From the NCBI RefSeq assembly GCF_902148855.1, contig NC_043965.1, positions 54,738,376-54,802,375 of the forward strand: a stretch of DNA of 64,000 nt. The letters run 5' to 3'. Source of the DNA: Sphaeramia orbicularis (taxonomy: Eukaryota; Chordata; Actinopteri; Kurtiformes; Apogonidae). A program made the translations under genes and the position numbers. Positions 1-11,699 of the stretch are shown here, one piece after another (position 1 is the first letter of the stretch; every line of letters starts with the position of its first letter). The notes under the pieces were generated by a model. The model was not told where the DNA came from. It was given only the letters and a program-made list of their open reading frames with translations, and searched no databases.

Positions 1-84
1 GATAAACGTTGTGTTATGAGAGAAGAACTTCTATTGTTTCATATGATTCTCTATCATTTTTTTCACTGTCAAATATCCTTTATG

Positions 85-122
85 TGTCTATGTGTGTGCT
101 GATGTCAGCACACACATAGACA
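85..122. repeat. Short perfect inverted repeat (hairpin)
   Basis: A 16-bp stem (TGTCTATGTGTGTGCT) is followed by a 6-base spacer and its exact reverse complement. The right arm runs into a further near-repeat (agcatagacacatagacaca). The surrounding bases 150-410 are AT-rich and carry repeated 'ttattacaaaatg'-like words. The stretch lies in ACAA2 intron 2 and has no coding signal. Confidence 0.7.
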
Positions 123-614
123 GCATAGACACATAGACACATTTCATCCATTGTAAGTAAATGGGGAAAAAAAAGATTTTCAAAACTCATTAAAAATTTG
201 AACTTTGACCTACTTTTCCCATTACACAATATGTAATAAGCTATTACAAAATGCAGCAAAGTTTATTATAAAATGCTATTGATGTAAAATGCTATAAAAT
301 GTTATTATAAAATTTTATTACAAAATGTGGCGTTATTACATAATGAGGTGAATAATTATTACATTATTATATATTGTATCATTGTTACATAATGCAGCGC
401 TACAGGGATAAACAACTTGTTGGAGCTGAAACCTAATCACTCCAGTAATTATCCAATAGAAGGATCATAAATATTTTATTAGTGAAATGGAGGTGGGGCT
501 GGACAGTGTATTTAGAGGTTATCTGAACGTGGAATGGCCCATTTCAACATGTTCCATTACATAGCCCTAACCACACACTGGACTGTTGACATGAAATAGA
601 CATGACTGTTGAAC

Positions 615-3600
615 CTGCATGACGTTCCCCATGATGACACTGTTGACGAGCTCTGGAGCCACGCCTCCGGCAGCGAGGGCTGCTTTGGCTGCATGCTCTG
701 CCAGGTCTGTGGCGCTGTGGTCTTTGAGCACACCACCGTACGTACCAAATGGAGTGCGCTTAGCAGCTACAATAAATACACCTGCAGAAATCAAAAGAGA
801 ATATTTCCATCAAAGGTTTAAGTTCTGCATTGTTGAAGTTGTGTGCTTATAATGACTTCAATAAATCATACACCGAAATAAAAAAAGAGCGTGTTATACT
901 GCGTCACAAATCTAACCTCTACATAAATACATATTCTGAGGGACAGTGGGAGGTTTGTACCTCAAATTAATTATTATAGTGTTGAATGTTCCCTCCGGGT
1001 ACTCTGGCTTGTCCATCCACTATCAAAGACACCTTAACAGGTTAAGTGGCTGATCTAACTGGCCTGTAGGTGTGAATGGTTGTTGGTTTGTATCCGTCAG
1101 CCCAGTGGTGAATTGGTCACACGTCCAGGGAACACCCTGCCTTCGCTCAGCGGCAGCTGGGACAGGCTCTGCCGCTTCACAAAATGGGTGGATGAATGTT
1201 TGCTGATACAACCCATAAAGACCCACTGTGACTTTTGTGGCAGTTCCCAAATTAATGTTTCTCTCTATTTAATCTTTTCTTAGTGATTTATCACTATTTA
1301 TTATAATATTATCCTCTGAATTTTGCATTTTTTTTCTCCAGTGAAAATCATCTATTTTCCTATGTTTAATTGACTGATTAGGAGACCTCGGGGAAGACCC
1401 AGGACACGTTGGAGAGACTATGTCTCTCGGCTGGCCTGGGAATGCCTCGGGGTCCCCCCGGAAGAGCTGGGGGAGGAGTCTGGGGAGAGGGAAGTCTGGG
1501 CGTCCCTGCTTAGACTGTTACCCCCGCGACCCGGCCCCGGATAAGCGGTGGATAAAGGATGGATGGATAACTGACTGATTATGTAGATGTTCATTAAAGC
1601 TCAGAGTAGAGTCAAAGGTTATTATATTAAAAAAGAAAAAAACTGAATAAACAGTGTCTTTTTCAGTCCAATCTGTCATTAACTGAACATAAACCCAGTG
1701 TGTCCATCCACTGTCACTGATCCAACTCCCTGGGTTTTACTGGTGAATCAATGTTGGAGAAGATGTCGGTGTTTCCACGGTAACTATGGAGCCTCTGAAC
1801 ATCTAAATATGGTCATATCTGATGACCATGAAAAGATGAAGAACTGTATTTTACACCAATTATTGACATGGATTGACAGGATTAGTGAGTGGAGCAACAG
1901 TTTAGATCAGTAGATGCTTTTGGCTGATGGTGGATGTTTGGGTCTTTAAGGGTTAAGATTTAAGGCATTCTATGACATTCTCAGTACGTGATGTAGATGT
2001 TTTTATTAATGTAAAGTTTCTATTAAATTTGTGGAAAAATTCTGCAAAATCCTATGGCTCTACTCAAAATATAGTTGGACCTTTTTCAATTTTGTGTTTC
2101 TTTGTACTGACCTGTTAATTTTTCACTGAACTGGGTTGAAATTTGAACCGAACATAAAAGAAACACTAAGGATAATGGAAAACTTAAATTCTTTTAAATA
2201 GTTATTGTTGAATGTTTATCAAATGAATCAAACTGGACTATTTTTTCTACCACATGAAGAAAATGTTGGATTTTCAAGTATTTATGTCTCCACTAGTTTT
2301 CCCTTTCCTTTCCTTTCCTTCAGTCTTACTGTAGTTCATTCAGATCTACAGGTTGTTTTGTCCTGAAAGCAAAATTCAGAGTAACATATGCAGCTAAACA
2401 CAGCTCTGTACCTGAAAAATCCACTGTTTTTTGACTGTATATTTTCCCAAGGCAGATTATTTGAATTTGATTATAACTCTTTTTAATGGCAAAGTCTTGA
2501 TGTTCTTTGCTAATATACTGTTTTTTTCAAGGAAATCACAGGTATTAATTGATAAATGTTCTGAGTTTTAGGTGAGTTGGCAGAGAATTACATTTTTCAA
2601 AGTGTCTGCTGCTGAGAAACCTTTGGTGTGATGTCTGTCACAGAATTCGGGGTTTATGGGTTTTATAGGCTCCAGGGTCAAGTGCTTTTCAAACAGTGCA
2701 GTGTTTTCAGACCTGGCTGACGACAACAGTCTTGCATAAGCCAACATTTCTCCACCATTTGCTTTGGCGCTGTTAAATGACAGTATTAGAAAAACGGGGC
2801 ATTATGACCTGCTTTTTGATCAGCATTGTTTGGTATTTCTTAAATATTACTACGCCCACTGACGATGATGTGTACAGTTATTTCCCACAGTATCGTATCT
2901 AACACTAAAGAGCCACAATAGGAGAAGAATAAAGATCTAGAAATCTACCAAAATGATTGTGTTAAATCATATACTTAGGTCTTTTTCATCACTTAAACAT
3001 AGACAAGACAAACATAATTTTATGTCCCCTTCTACCCTTTTTGTACAGCTTCCTAAAGAACCATGATATGATCAAACCTCAAAACACATACTTAATTCTA
3101 TTGAATCCAGGGCTAAACTGCCTCTAATCATACATGTAAATGTAATGAAATCAGGTGAGGTGTGTCCTTGAACTCATCTTTCACCTTATTAGTCTCTACT
3201 TGCACTTTCTCATTTTCTGAAAAAGACTACAATTACCTCTAGGAGATACTTTTTTTCTACAGAAATGCAGCCACACAATTTGATGTATGCTTCAACAGTC
3301 ACTACTAACTTTTTGTCATTTTCTCTTTTACCCTGTTAGGCTACATCATGAAGAATGTCAGTCTGGTCCAAAACATTTAAAACATATCTGACATTTAATA
3401 AAGTTGTGTTTATGTACAGGAGATGCACCTGCTAAATCGCTCAGAGATTTATGGTCAATTTAACTCTAAATTTTGAACCCTGTTAGATAATGGACTTAAC
3501 AGAGTGGACATTCTCATTAAATTTCTTGTAATATTTATAACAGCGTGGACCCCAAACGTGTCCTGTCTTCTTTATTTAATACTTCCTTGTAATAATTATT

Positions 3601-4214
3601 TGACTGGGTCTTTGAGCTTGGCCAACATGCATTCCTGAAAGTTCATCATGTCACCATTCAGATTTTTTCCCCCATTATTATGAAGCCAAAATGACACTGG
3701 ACAGAAGGAATAATCCATATAATATGACTATCAGCTCAAATATGGTCCCTCTCATGTAAACTGCCTGCTTACACCCTAAATAATAAGTTAATAAATATGA
3801 CTATGACAATAACGGCGTAAAATAGGTGTTTGATACTTTTAATATACTTCCTTCATAATTCAGTATAGTTGTATAGGAGTAGTTTTTGTCCACCTGTGTC
3901 CTCTGTCCAGTATGTGTCATATAAAACTGGGGGAAAAAAATAATAATAAAAAATAAATAAATTAAAAAAAAAACTGGGGAATATAGCCATTACAACACAC
4001 GCCACTGCATTACCTCTCACCTATTCTACATACCATGGTTTCTAAAACACTAAAATCAATTTAAGATTAACTTTCTGTAACTCAACAGTGATGATGAAAC
4101 ATAATTCTGACATTAACGTCTTTCAGAGCAGCACACATACACACACACACACACACACACTCGGTTAATTTCTGCTCAAATGAAACGCGTTGGTTTACCT
4201 CTGAGAAGTGCCAT
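615..4214 (-). CDS. acaa2: ACAA2, mitochondrial 3-ketoacyl-CoA thiolase (5' exons only)
   Basis: The encoded enzyme makes the last, thiolytic cut of mitochondrial fatty-acid beta-oxidation (3-ketoacyl-CoA + CoA to acetyl-CoA + shortened acyl-CoA). Two exons are visible on the minus strand. Exon 1 coding is 4214-4199: ATG and the residues MALLR, ending one base into a Gly codon before gtaaac. Exon 2 is 781-615, flanked by ctgcag and gttcaa. Joined in phase they give MALLR-G-VFIVAAKRTPFG and on to SVIMGNVMQ, matching the thiolase N-terminus; the start fits because human ACAA2 also begins MALLRG. The catalytic Cys and the other thiolase blocks lie in later exons beyond the left edge, so the gene is cut by the window, not broken. 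The donor after exon 2 (gttcaa) is weak but canonical GT. The gene is head to head with MRPL40. Confidence 0.93.
1050..1205 (+). repeat. Interspersed repeat (non-LTR 3'-end type)
   Basis: This stretch contains the words 'cccagtggtgaattggtcac', 'gtccagggaacaccctgcct' and 'cagcggcagctgggacaggc', a pattern very common in teleost genomes as the tail of a LINE or SINE. A second diverged copy lies at 12462-12625. It sits in ACAA2 intron 1. The family name is not certain. Confidence 0.5.
1381..1572 (+). mobile_element. LINE 3' end fragment
   Basis: One plus-strand frame reads GRPRTRWRDYVSRLAWECLG and then an acidic stretch and LLRLLPPRPGPG before a stop. This is the usual C-terminus of a teleost non-LTR retrotransposon polyprotein. 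A short (GGAT)n-like tail follows (ggataaaggatggatggat), as such elements usually have. Only the last 50-60 codons are present, so it is a 5'-truncated insertion. The clade cannot be fixed from this piece. Confidence 0.65.
1573..4138. other. ACAA2 intron 1 interior, no gene seen
   Basis: About 2.5 kb of AT-rich intron. No conserved coding frame, no splice-bounded exon and no clear transposon end was recognised. There is a small ttcc repeat near 2305-2320 and an A-rich run near 3930-3975. Confidence 0.5.
4139..4160. repeat. (CA)n microsatellite
   Basis: An uninterrupted acac run of about 22 bp in ACAA2 intron 1, 40 bp from the exon 1 donor. Confidence 0.85.
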
Positions 4215-4666
4215 GATATCGACTCAATGACCACTCACACAGGACCAAACTTCTGTTGAGGTACCTTCTCTCGGTTCGGAGTGAATAAAATAACCGGAGA
4301 TACCTGCGCCCTTTCACCCAAATATGTGACCGCTCACTTTTCTCTCTGGCAGTAAGATTCAACACACGTTACGTATACTGTCAAATAAATACTTTTAAAA
4401 TGGAGTTTGAAAAAATACATGTTGGTTTTCGAATATTAGTAGATTGTTTTAACATTTTAACCATACTAGTTCCCAATTTTTTCTTAATTTAATAAAAAAC
4501 AAAATTGTCGAAACTGCGGCACAAAATTGAGACCGGGCTGTTTGATGACGTAATCATTATGCGCCGCATATGTTCTATGCTCAAGGATATGTGACATGTA
4601 GCGTGTGTGTGTGTATTAATATCTGTGCTACATTTGTGTTTATAGTGAAACACAAGTATTGATGCT
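4215..4666. promoter_or_regulatory. Divergent ACAA2 / MRPL40 promoter region
   Basis: The ATG of ACAA2 (minus, 4214) and the ATG of MRPL40 (plus, 4667) face away from each other with 452 bp between them. Both products work in mitochondria. The interval must hold both 5' UTRs and both core promoters. No exact TATA or initiator can be assigned from sequence alone; a shared bidirectional promoter is an inference from spacing. Confidence 0.6.
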
Positions 4667-5068
4667 ATGTCTCTAGCTTTATCGCGCTGTCTTTGGCAGG
4701 TTTTGTCCCGACAGACCGCTTCGTTGAGGTGAGTGTAGGCTGTGAATGCAGGCTGGTACCAGTGCGTCGGCCTCCTGCATTTATCTTTGACAAGTAGATG
4801 GAAATGTTTAAGGCAAAAATTGCGGATTGGGGTCTCTGGTGGACAGGTGTTCCGTCCTCGTCTCTTCACTTTTTGGCACAAAATCAGTCTCGTATTTGCT
4901 GTGTGTCCTTTTGCAGTTTATTGGGAGAAAATGTCCGGAGTCCTTGGTTTGCACCAGTGATGACACTGAAGACATCAGTTCCACTGAGGTATGATCAATA
5001 AGATGGCATGACATGGTGGGGTTTTGTAGAAATGTGCCCTATTTCTTACTTTAACTTGTATGTACATG

Positions 5069-5130
<62 letters not shown>

Positions 5131-8100
5131 ATTGATAGAAGTGAGTGTTCTCACTAAGAGAAGTTTTGAACTATTATGTCCTGGATGCATCTGTCAGTGT
5201 GTAGTTACCAGAACAATGTAAAAATACTAACCACACATTTTCTCGACTCATAGTGATATATATTCATATTGGGATTTTTGGAAAAATAAGGGGACTAAAA
5301 CCAAATGATTTTCAACCCTCTATGATAATATGTCTCTACAAATCATGCACACTTTAAATACATGTAATTAATACGTTTTTGAGATCCTCTTAAGAAAACT
5401 GGACAAACCATGCTTTTCATCTTCAAACACTGCAGGTAAATATGGATATAAGAAGTATTTATATGAATCTGGGCAAGGACACATCATGTCCCTACTCAAA
5501 AACTGAAATGTTTAAATATCAAATCAAATCAATCAAAGTTTATTGATATAGCGCCAAATCATAACAAAAGTTACCTCATGACACTTTACTTATCGAGTTG
5601 GTCAAAACTAGACTCTAATCCAATTTACAGAAACCAACAGAATGCTCCAGGAGCAAACACTAGTGAGTGGAGATAGTGATGAGGAAAAAGTACCTTTAAC
5701 AGGTTTAAACCTGGAGCAGACCCAGACTGAGGAGGATGGATGACTGAGAGGACCACTTAAAGGGGTTAAAGATAGAGGGTAAAGGAGGACAAAAAGAGAG
5801 AAACAGAGAGAGACTGGGGGAGAAGGGGGGAAATAGGGGGAGACACATGGATGGAACTGATGCACAGAAAACTGAACTAGAACTGTCAAAAGGAGATCAG
5901 CTGGTGTTACTAGAAACCAGAACAAAGGACCATGACTGTTAATACTACTACTACAAATACTAATACTAACAGTGGATATACTACTATTACAGCAGTTAGT
6001 ACAAATAATAGAAACCTCTACCATCTATGGAACTATATAATAAACACTATCATAACTATATCAATCAGTCACTAATCTAAACTTCTTTAACTGACCAAAA
6101 ATCAAGTTTCAGCCAAATAACTGAGGCTTCTGTCATGGTTTATGTGATCCAGCCAAGCAAGATTCAACAATTACACTTTATCACATTTGCAGTTTTTAAA
6201 ACAAAAACCAAAAGAAATATTTACAACAAATTTGTGACAAATAATTACAACAGGAAATGAATTTTTTGTAACAATTTTATTTAAACAAAAGTCACAAAGT
6301 ACCATAAGTGATTGATGTGCGTGGGTGAATGAAGAATGAATATTTAAAAAATCAGGAAATCTTAGCTGTATTAAAATTAGATAAAATACATGTTTATTGT
6401 CATTGCACAGGCATACTAGGTACATGGTACGATGAAACTGGAGTACTGCTCCCCATGGTGCAAAAAAAGAAGACGCACAACAACAAAAACAGAACAAGAT
6501 ATACAGGTTGTATGGGTGCAAAAATATGCACATGTACAAAAATATTTAGAAAATCAAATAAAGTGTGTAAAGGTGTAAAAAGTAAAAGTATTGCTGATGG
6601 CCCGTAGTCAAAAGAAAAGCAGCTACTCATGTCCAAACATTTAGTTAATCGATTAGGGCTATTGTCCTGCTGTCCAAACTGTCCCTGAGTCTTTGTCTGT
6701 GAATGCAGCACCCTAAGTCTCCTGCAGAGGGCAGCAGTTCAAACCCCCGGGTCCTGGGTGGGTTCAGTCCCTCAGGATGCTGTGTGCCCTCTTGAGGCAG
6801 CATGTGCTGTAGAGATCTTTCAGGGAGGGGAGGGGGTGGCCAGTGATCTTCTAGGCGATGGCAGTGACTCTCTGCAGCGCCTTGTTATTTTCCGTAGTGC
6901 AACTCAAGAACCACATGGAGATGCAGTGAGTCAGCACAGTGTCAGTGGAGCAGACTTACTGCATCCCTGTGTGGAAGCACAACCACCCAGATGGATGACC
7001 GTCACAAACATAATCATTAAATGTAGACAGTGGCTGTTACTTGGCTTCCAAATCAGCTCAGGTACACTTCAGACCTCACCCAACCTTTCCACAGGGTTGT
7101 ATTATAAACCATGTCAGTGTTTATGTGTAAGGAGAGGTGTTTTCTGCATTTAAAGAACCCAAGGGGATATCCCATAATGAGCAGTAGGAGAACAGTGTCT
7201 GAGGGGAAGTAACTGATCCAGGATGTTCTTGCTGAGGTGATAGTGCTTAAAACTTAGTGATAATGTGAACAATGGTTCTGTTCCAGTTCGTTGCCTAAAG
7301 AGGACCAGAGAACCAGCATGAATGGTTCCAAGGCCTGAAACTGATCCACATCAGTGGAACAGCCACAGCAGCCAGTGTTTTCTGCTTGAATGACTCCAAA
7401 GGTCTTTTGTGAAATAGGTTTTTAGCACTAGGTATCATAATTACTGCACTATGTCGGTCAGAAAAAACTATACTAGCTAAATATTGAAGCTTGAGGAGAA
7501 CACCTGAAGTACTTACAGCACCACAAAATATTGTACATAAATAAATACTTAGACCATTGGAACAAAATTAGACCAAGCACATATTGATTGTAAAAACTTG
7601 ATGGAAATGATCCATCCTGACCTGGGTAGAGGTAGATTTAATGTAATTAGAGTGAGTTAGATTGATGGATATTTCTGCAACAGGTAGTTTCAAGTGCACA
7701 GACAGTATGAAGTCCAATGGTAAGTTTAACCTCCATAAAATCAGAACTGTGGCAGAAGAGCTTTATTAATGAGAAGAAATTAAAAGGAGTATGATTGAGT
7801 GACATAAATTTGATCATATGTCCATCACAATTGAGCATTTACAAATTCATATGAAAGATCATTTTTGACTTCTGAATTCAGGACATTTGTATTCCCCAGA
7901 CATGTATAATCTAAAACCTGAAATTATTTGAAGATCTCCATCAATTAAAGTTTTTAGGCTTGAGGGTTTAAGACCTTTTACAGAGTTATAAACAGCCTAG
8001 TTACACAACAAACACATACTTGTCCTCATCTGTATTATGTAGGTCACAAACCACGTATTGTAAGAATATGAGTGCTTTTACTGGTCCCTGATGTCCTGTG

Positions 8101-9169
8101 TGACTTGCTTTGTTGTAATCTTAATAAGTTAAAACAATCCAGCTACACAGTTTTGATATCAATAATGAAGCAAAAATGTCCCATTGTCTTCCTTCAGCTT
8201 CATTATCTAATACAGCAGTAAAATAATGTGGCTGTGCTAATACTAGGTACTCCCTTTACCCAGTTTAGAATGTTCAAATCATTTTTACCAGTGAATATGT
8301 ACATATACAGGAGTTCTTTTTATTTGGATTTTCAGTGCGGAGCCTAAGAAAAAGAAGAGGGTGGACCCCAGAAGGGAGCTGATTATGAGAGAGAGGCTGA
8401 GGAAGAAGCTGAAGAAGCTGGAAAAGGTTCCACCTGAGCTGATTCCAATAGAAGATTTCATCACTTCAACCAAATGCCTTGATGAGGCGAGGTAGGTGCA
8501 TATGATCCACCTGGAGTGACTGGTTAATGAGTAATATTCAGTAACAAGTGGGAACAGTGAACCATAAGAACTATTTTCTGACATGTAGGGTAGATTTAAA
8601 AAGAAACAAAGGACGCATTCAAATCTATTCAGTGAAAGTACTCTGTTATCATTTGTTTTTGACTTACTATACCTTGTCTGCTTTATTTATGCTCCTTCTT
8701 ACTGCCATTAAAATTGATGTGTGTCATTCTCTCTAAAGGACACGCTCTGCTGCAAAGTTGTCATTTGAAGAAAGCGAGGGTCGAGCCCTGCTTCTGAAAG
8801 AGTGGTGTCGATACAAACAGGTCAGCCCGCCTACCCGTCCGAGCCGCATTCATCAGGCTTTTACACAGAGCGTCGTGTCTGACCTATGCAGCCCATTACG
8901 CACAATTAGTTTAATGCACTCGAATGTCGTCTTCATTCCAGGAACAGCACATGGCTGAAGTGCAGGCCATTGAATCAGCTCTGGAGGCTCAGAGAGAGGC
9001 TCTGGAGGAGCTCAGGATCGTGTCTGAAGAGCTGTACCAGGCAGCGCTAAAGCCAGACCCTCTTCTGTTTCCCTTTACACACGAGGGGCCGGTCCACACC
9101 CCGCCACAAGCCAAGTACGAAGCCCCTGAAGGGAAGTACAATGACATCACCAAAGTCTACACACAGTGA
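4667..9169 (+). CDS. mrpl40: MRPL40 (mL40), mitochondrial large-subunit ribosomal protein
   Basis: A component of the mitochondrial 39S ribosomal subunit. Five exons join in phase: 4667-4728, 4917-4988, 8336-8491, 8739-8820 and 8942-9169, each bounded by GT and AG, for 199 codons plus TGA (human protein 206 aa). The first 20 residues (MSLALSRCLWQVLSRQTASL) are rich in Arg, Ser and Leu with no acid, as expected for a mitochondrial presequence. Exon 3 encodes the basic block AEPKKKRRVDPRRE and the family signature ELIPIEDFIT. Exon 5 encodes EALEELR, the LFPFTHEGP segment and the C-terminal PEGKYNDITKVYTQ, all close to human MRPL40. The fish protein stops at KVYTQ, a few residues before the human end. 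Intron 2 (3.3 kb) carries several repeats. I chose the 4667 ATG because it is in phase and starts the presequence. Confidence 0.96.
5070..5126. repeat. (AT)n microsatellite
   Basis: A run of about 57 bp of alternating AT in MRPL40 intron 2. Confidence 0.9.
5516..6080. repeat. Unclassified teleost interspersed repeat
   Basis: It starts with 'aatcaaatcaatcaaagttt' and 'attgatatagcgccaaatca' and continues through 'aaacctggagcagacccaga' and several purine-rich runs (gagagaaacagagagag). The opening is a widespread fish repeat; the family and exact ends are not certain. It has no reading frame of note. It lies in MRPL40 intron 2. Confidence 0.5.
6383..6960 (-). mobile_element. Degenerate LINE 3' end, minus strand
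   Basis: On the minus strand the piece reads ALQRVTAIA, KITGHPLPSLKDLYSTCC and LKRAHSILRD, the usual C-terminal motif of a teleost jockey-superfamily (CR1/L2-like) reverse transcriptase protein, with stops between the blocks. It ends at its 3' side with 'gtgcaatgacaataaacatg', a typical tail of that group. It is old and 5'-truncated. It lies in MRPL40 intron 2, opposite to the gene. Confidence 0.7.
6961..8335. other. Rest of MRPL40 intron 2, no gene seen
   Basis: About 1.4 kb of unremarkable intron sequence. The only features noted are A/T-rich stretches; no exon or element end was recognised. Confidence 0.45.
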
Positions 9170-9396
9170 TGCGCAAGGGGCATCTGGACGCACCTGGTGT
9201 GTGTGTGTGTGTGTGTGTCATGTATTTAGCTTATCTTTGTTCATGTGTGAACCAGCCAACTGACCTTTTAACACCTACACATGTAGGTGCAAAGGATATT
9301 GGGATGTTTTCTTCCACTGTCAACAAGAACTCAAGGCTGACAGTCACTGCACACTTTGTTTTTTTAAAGGTAATGTTCATTTGATATTTTGTCTGT

Positions 9397-9531
9397 ATTA
9401 AACACAAGAGAAGTATAAGTTGTTTTGATGTTCAACTTCTTATTCATATATCACCTATATTTGGGATAAAGGTCTGTGATTTTAGAAGCTGAAATCTGTT
9501 TTAGAGGCAAAATCACAGAAATGATAATAAA
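9397..9531 (+). terminator. Candidate MRPL40 polyadenylation signals
   Basis: Two signals lie downstream of the stop codon: ATTAAA at 9397-9402 and AATAAA at 9526-9531. Either could end the MRPL40 transcript. A (GT)n run at about 9199-9218 sits in the 3' UTR. Confidence 0.35.
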
Positions 9532-9575
9532 CACACAGGTGACCTATTGATTCCCCAGTAAATCCACCTGAACAT

Positions 9576-10136
9576 TAGGGCTGTGTATTTGCAAGAATCT
9601 GGCAATATGATACAAATCACAATACTTGGATCATGATATGATATATCACAATATGTTATGATACTGTTAAAAAGGCAATTTTTTGTTTGTTTCTTTTTTT
9701 TTTAATGATTATTTGCTTGAAGAATTGAATTACACCAGAAATCTGCACAAATACTAAACACATTTTTGTTTGATCACAACAGGATCTAATGCTATATCAC
9801 AAAATGTTCCTGTGTTCAAACTGAAATTCTGTTTTACAGACATTACAGTTTCAGATCCTGTTTAAATGTTCATATTCTATTAGTTCAGAACTAACATCAG
9901 AACAGTATTTTTGTGCGATACCAACAAAGGAACTAACATTTAATAAAAGAGTGTTAAATAATAATAAATAAAATAGAAACGAAAAAGAAAATAAAAAAAA
10001 CAATTATGAACCTTCGCAATATCTGCATTTGAATAAATATCTAAAAATATCAATACAGTACTTTTTAATATCGATACAGTATCGTGAAATGAAATATCGT
10101 GATATATTGCAGAACCGATATTTTCTTACAGCCCTG
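9576..10136. mobile_element. hAT-type non-autonomous element
   Basis: The ends are inverted (TAGGGCTGT... and ...ACAGCCCTG). The flanks carry an 8-bp near-direct repeat, CTGAACAT on the left and CTGACCAT on the right (7/8), the target-site size of hAT transposons. The interior is AT-rich with repeated 'atatcg/gatacaatat' words and no transposase frame, so it is a MITE. Confidence 0.7.
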
Positions 10137-10543
10137 CTGACCATCATAAAGTTTGAGTCTACTTTACAGGATTGGGTCTGAAATGAATCATATCCATCTT
10201 CTACTGGTGTACCTTCTGAATGCCAATTTACAAATGAAAGTAGATTTTCAAAAACAACTCAGAATGATTGGACGGGGGCCTTTGTGGGTGGAGTTGGATG
10301 TAGTCCCCATCCATCATGGCTTCTCTCTGTGGGTACTCTGGCTTCCACCATGCAAGGACAGGCATAGGTAGGTGCGTAGGTTAGTCCAGGGGTCACCAAC
10401 CCTGGTCCTTCACATCTACTGTCCTTCATGTTTTAGATGTATCCCTCTTCCACCACACCTGATTTAAATGATCAGCCCATCATCCAGCTCTGCAGAAGAC
10501 TGAGAATGACCGTCAGGTGTGTTGGAAGAGGGAACATCTAAAA

Positions 10544-11520
10544 CACAGGTGTCAAACATGCGGCCCAGGGGCCAAATCTGGCCCACCAAAGGGTCTAGTC
10601 TGGCCCGTGGGATGAATTTGTGAAATACAAAAATTACACTGAAGATATTAACAATCAAGGATGTCAAAATCATTTTAATTCAGATTCCACATATAGACCA
10701 ATTAGATCTCAAGTGGGTCAGAACCAGTAAAATACTGTCATATTAAAACTATGAAAAATGAAAACAGCCAATTTTATCTTTGTTTAAGCGTAAAAAAAAA
10801 AAGTAAAATTACATGAAAATGTTTATATTAAAAACTTATTTTACAAAAAATGTGAAAAACCTGAAATGTCTTAAGTAAATGCAATTTAGCCAATATTCTG
10901 CCTGTTATTAAATGTTTTGTGCATTTGTAATTGTAATGTCAGTTGTAATGCACATGTGTAAATGATAAAATGATAAACTGAGGCAGAATATTGTTAAAAG
11001 TGGACTCGTTTTTCTTAAGATGTTTCCAGTTGTTCGTGTTATTCAGATTTTTGTAGATGTTAAAAAAATGTTGAATTAAGCAAAAAGAATCTTGAATTAA
11101 TCAAAAAAATCTTGAATTAAGCAAACAAAATCTTGAATTATGCAAAAAAAAATCTTGAATTAAGCAAAAAAATCTTGAATTAAGCAAAATAAAAAATCTT
11201 GAATTAAGCAAACAAAATCTTGAATTATGCAAAAAAAAATCTTGAATTAAGCAAAAAAATCTTGAATTAAGCAAAATAAAAAATCTTGAATTAAGCAAAA
11301 AAAAAAAAAAAATCTAATATTAATAATATATTGTTAAAATTGGATTTGTTTTTCTTAAGATGTTTCCAGTTGTTCATGTTATTCCGATTTTGGTAGCTGT
11401 TAACATTATCATAATTTAATTTTACTTTTTTCCACTGTTATTTTTTTACTGTGGTTTGGCCCACTTGAGATCATACTGGGCTGAATGTGGAACTGAACTA
11501 AAATGAGTTTGACACCCCTG
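10544..11520. mobile_element. hAT-type MITE, copy A (inserted in another)
   Basis: The left end CACAGGTGTCAAACATGCGG and the inverted right end GAGTTTGACACCCCTG are flanked by a perfect 8-bp direct repeat ATCTAAAA (10536-10543 and 11521-11528). This confirms hAT-type insertion. Related copies lie at 14359-15020 and from 62340. No transposase is encoded. A 20-22 bp tandem array fills its centre. Confidence 0.85.
11070..11300. repeat. Tandem array of a 20-22 bp unit
   Basis: About ten units of the form 'tcttgaattaagcaaaaaaa', varying in the length of the A run. A higher-order repeat of roughly 100 bp is also visible. It is absent from the sister MITE copy at 14359-15020, so it expanded after that copy split off. 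Confidence 0.85.
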
Positions 11521-11580
11521 ATCTAAAACATGCAGGATTGTAGATCTGGAGGACCAGGGTTGGTCAGCCCTGCGTTTGTC

Positions 11581-11690
11581 GGGCCTCCCTAATCCGAATG
11601 ACAAATGGCATGGAATAACGAATGACCTAACCCTAACCCTAGTGGTCATTCGTTACTCCATGCCATTTGTCATTCGGATTAGGGAGGCCC
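11581..11690. mobile_element. 110-bp fold-back (snap-back) element
   Basis: The first 47 bases (from GGGCCTCCCTAATCCGAATG) and the last 47 are reverse complements with a single mismatch. The loop of about 16 bases is telomere-like (taaccctaaccctagt). A 9-bp direct repeat GCGTTTGTC flanks it (11572-11580 and 11691-11699). It therefore behaves as a very small insertion element without coding capacity. It abuts the right end of the hAT MITE ending at 11572. Confidence 0.8.
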
Positions 11691-11699
11691 GCGTTTGTC

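Larger units (their letters stand above)
10387..11572. mobile_element. Outer hAT-type MITE, interrupted
   Basis: The left end CAGGGGTCACCAACCCTGG matches the inverted right end CCAGGGTTGGTCAGCCCTG. Flanking 8-bp sequences ggttagtc and cgtttgtc agree at 6 of 8 places. A second hAT-type element (10544-11520) sits inside it, so this one is older. Removing the insert leaves an element of only about 200 bp. Confidence 0.7.

Noticed and set aside
85-122. Hairpin as a miRNA or terminator
   Set aside because: The stem is only 16 bp and consists of CA/TG words; nothing supports a transcript.
11101-11298. LNSRFFCLIQDFF repeat frame
   Set aside because: Translation of the AT-rich 20-bp tandem array.
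11628-11641. Interstitial telomere
   Set aside because: Only two to three ccctaa units, in the loop of the fold-back element; a similar short gggtta run near 60953-60970 is also too short.
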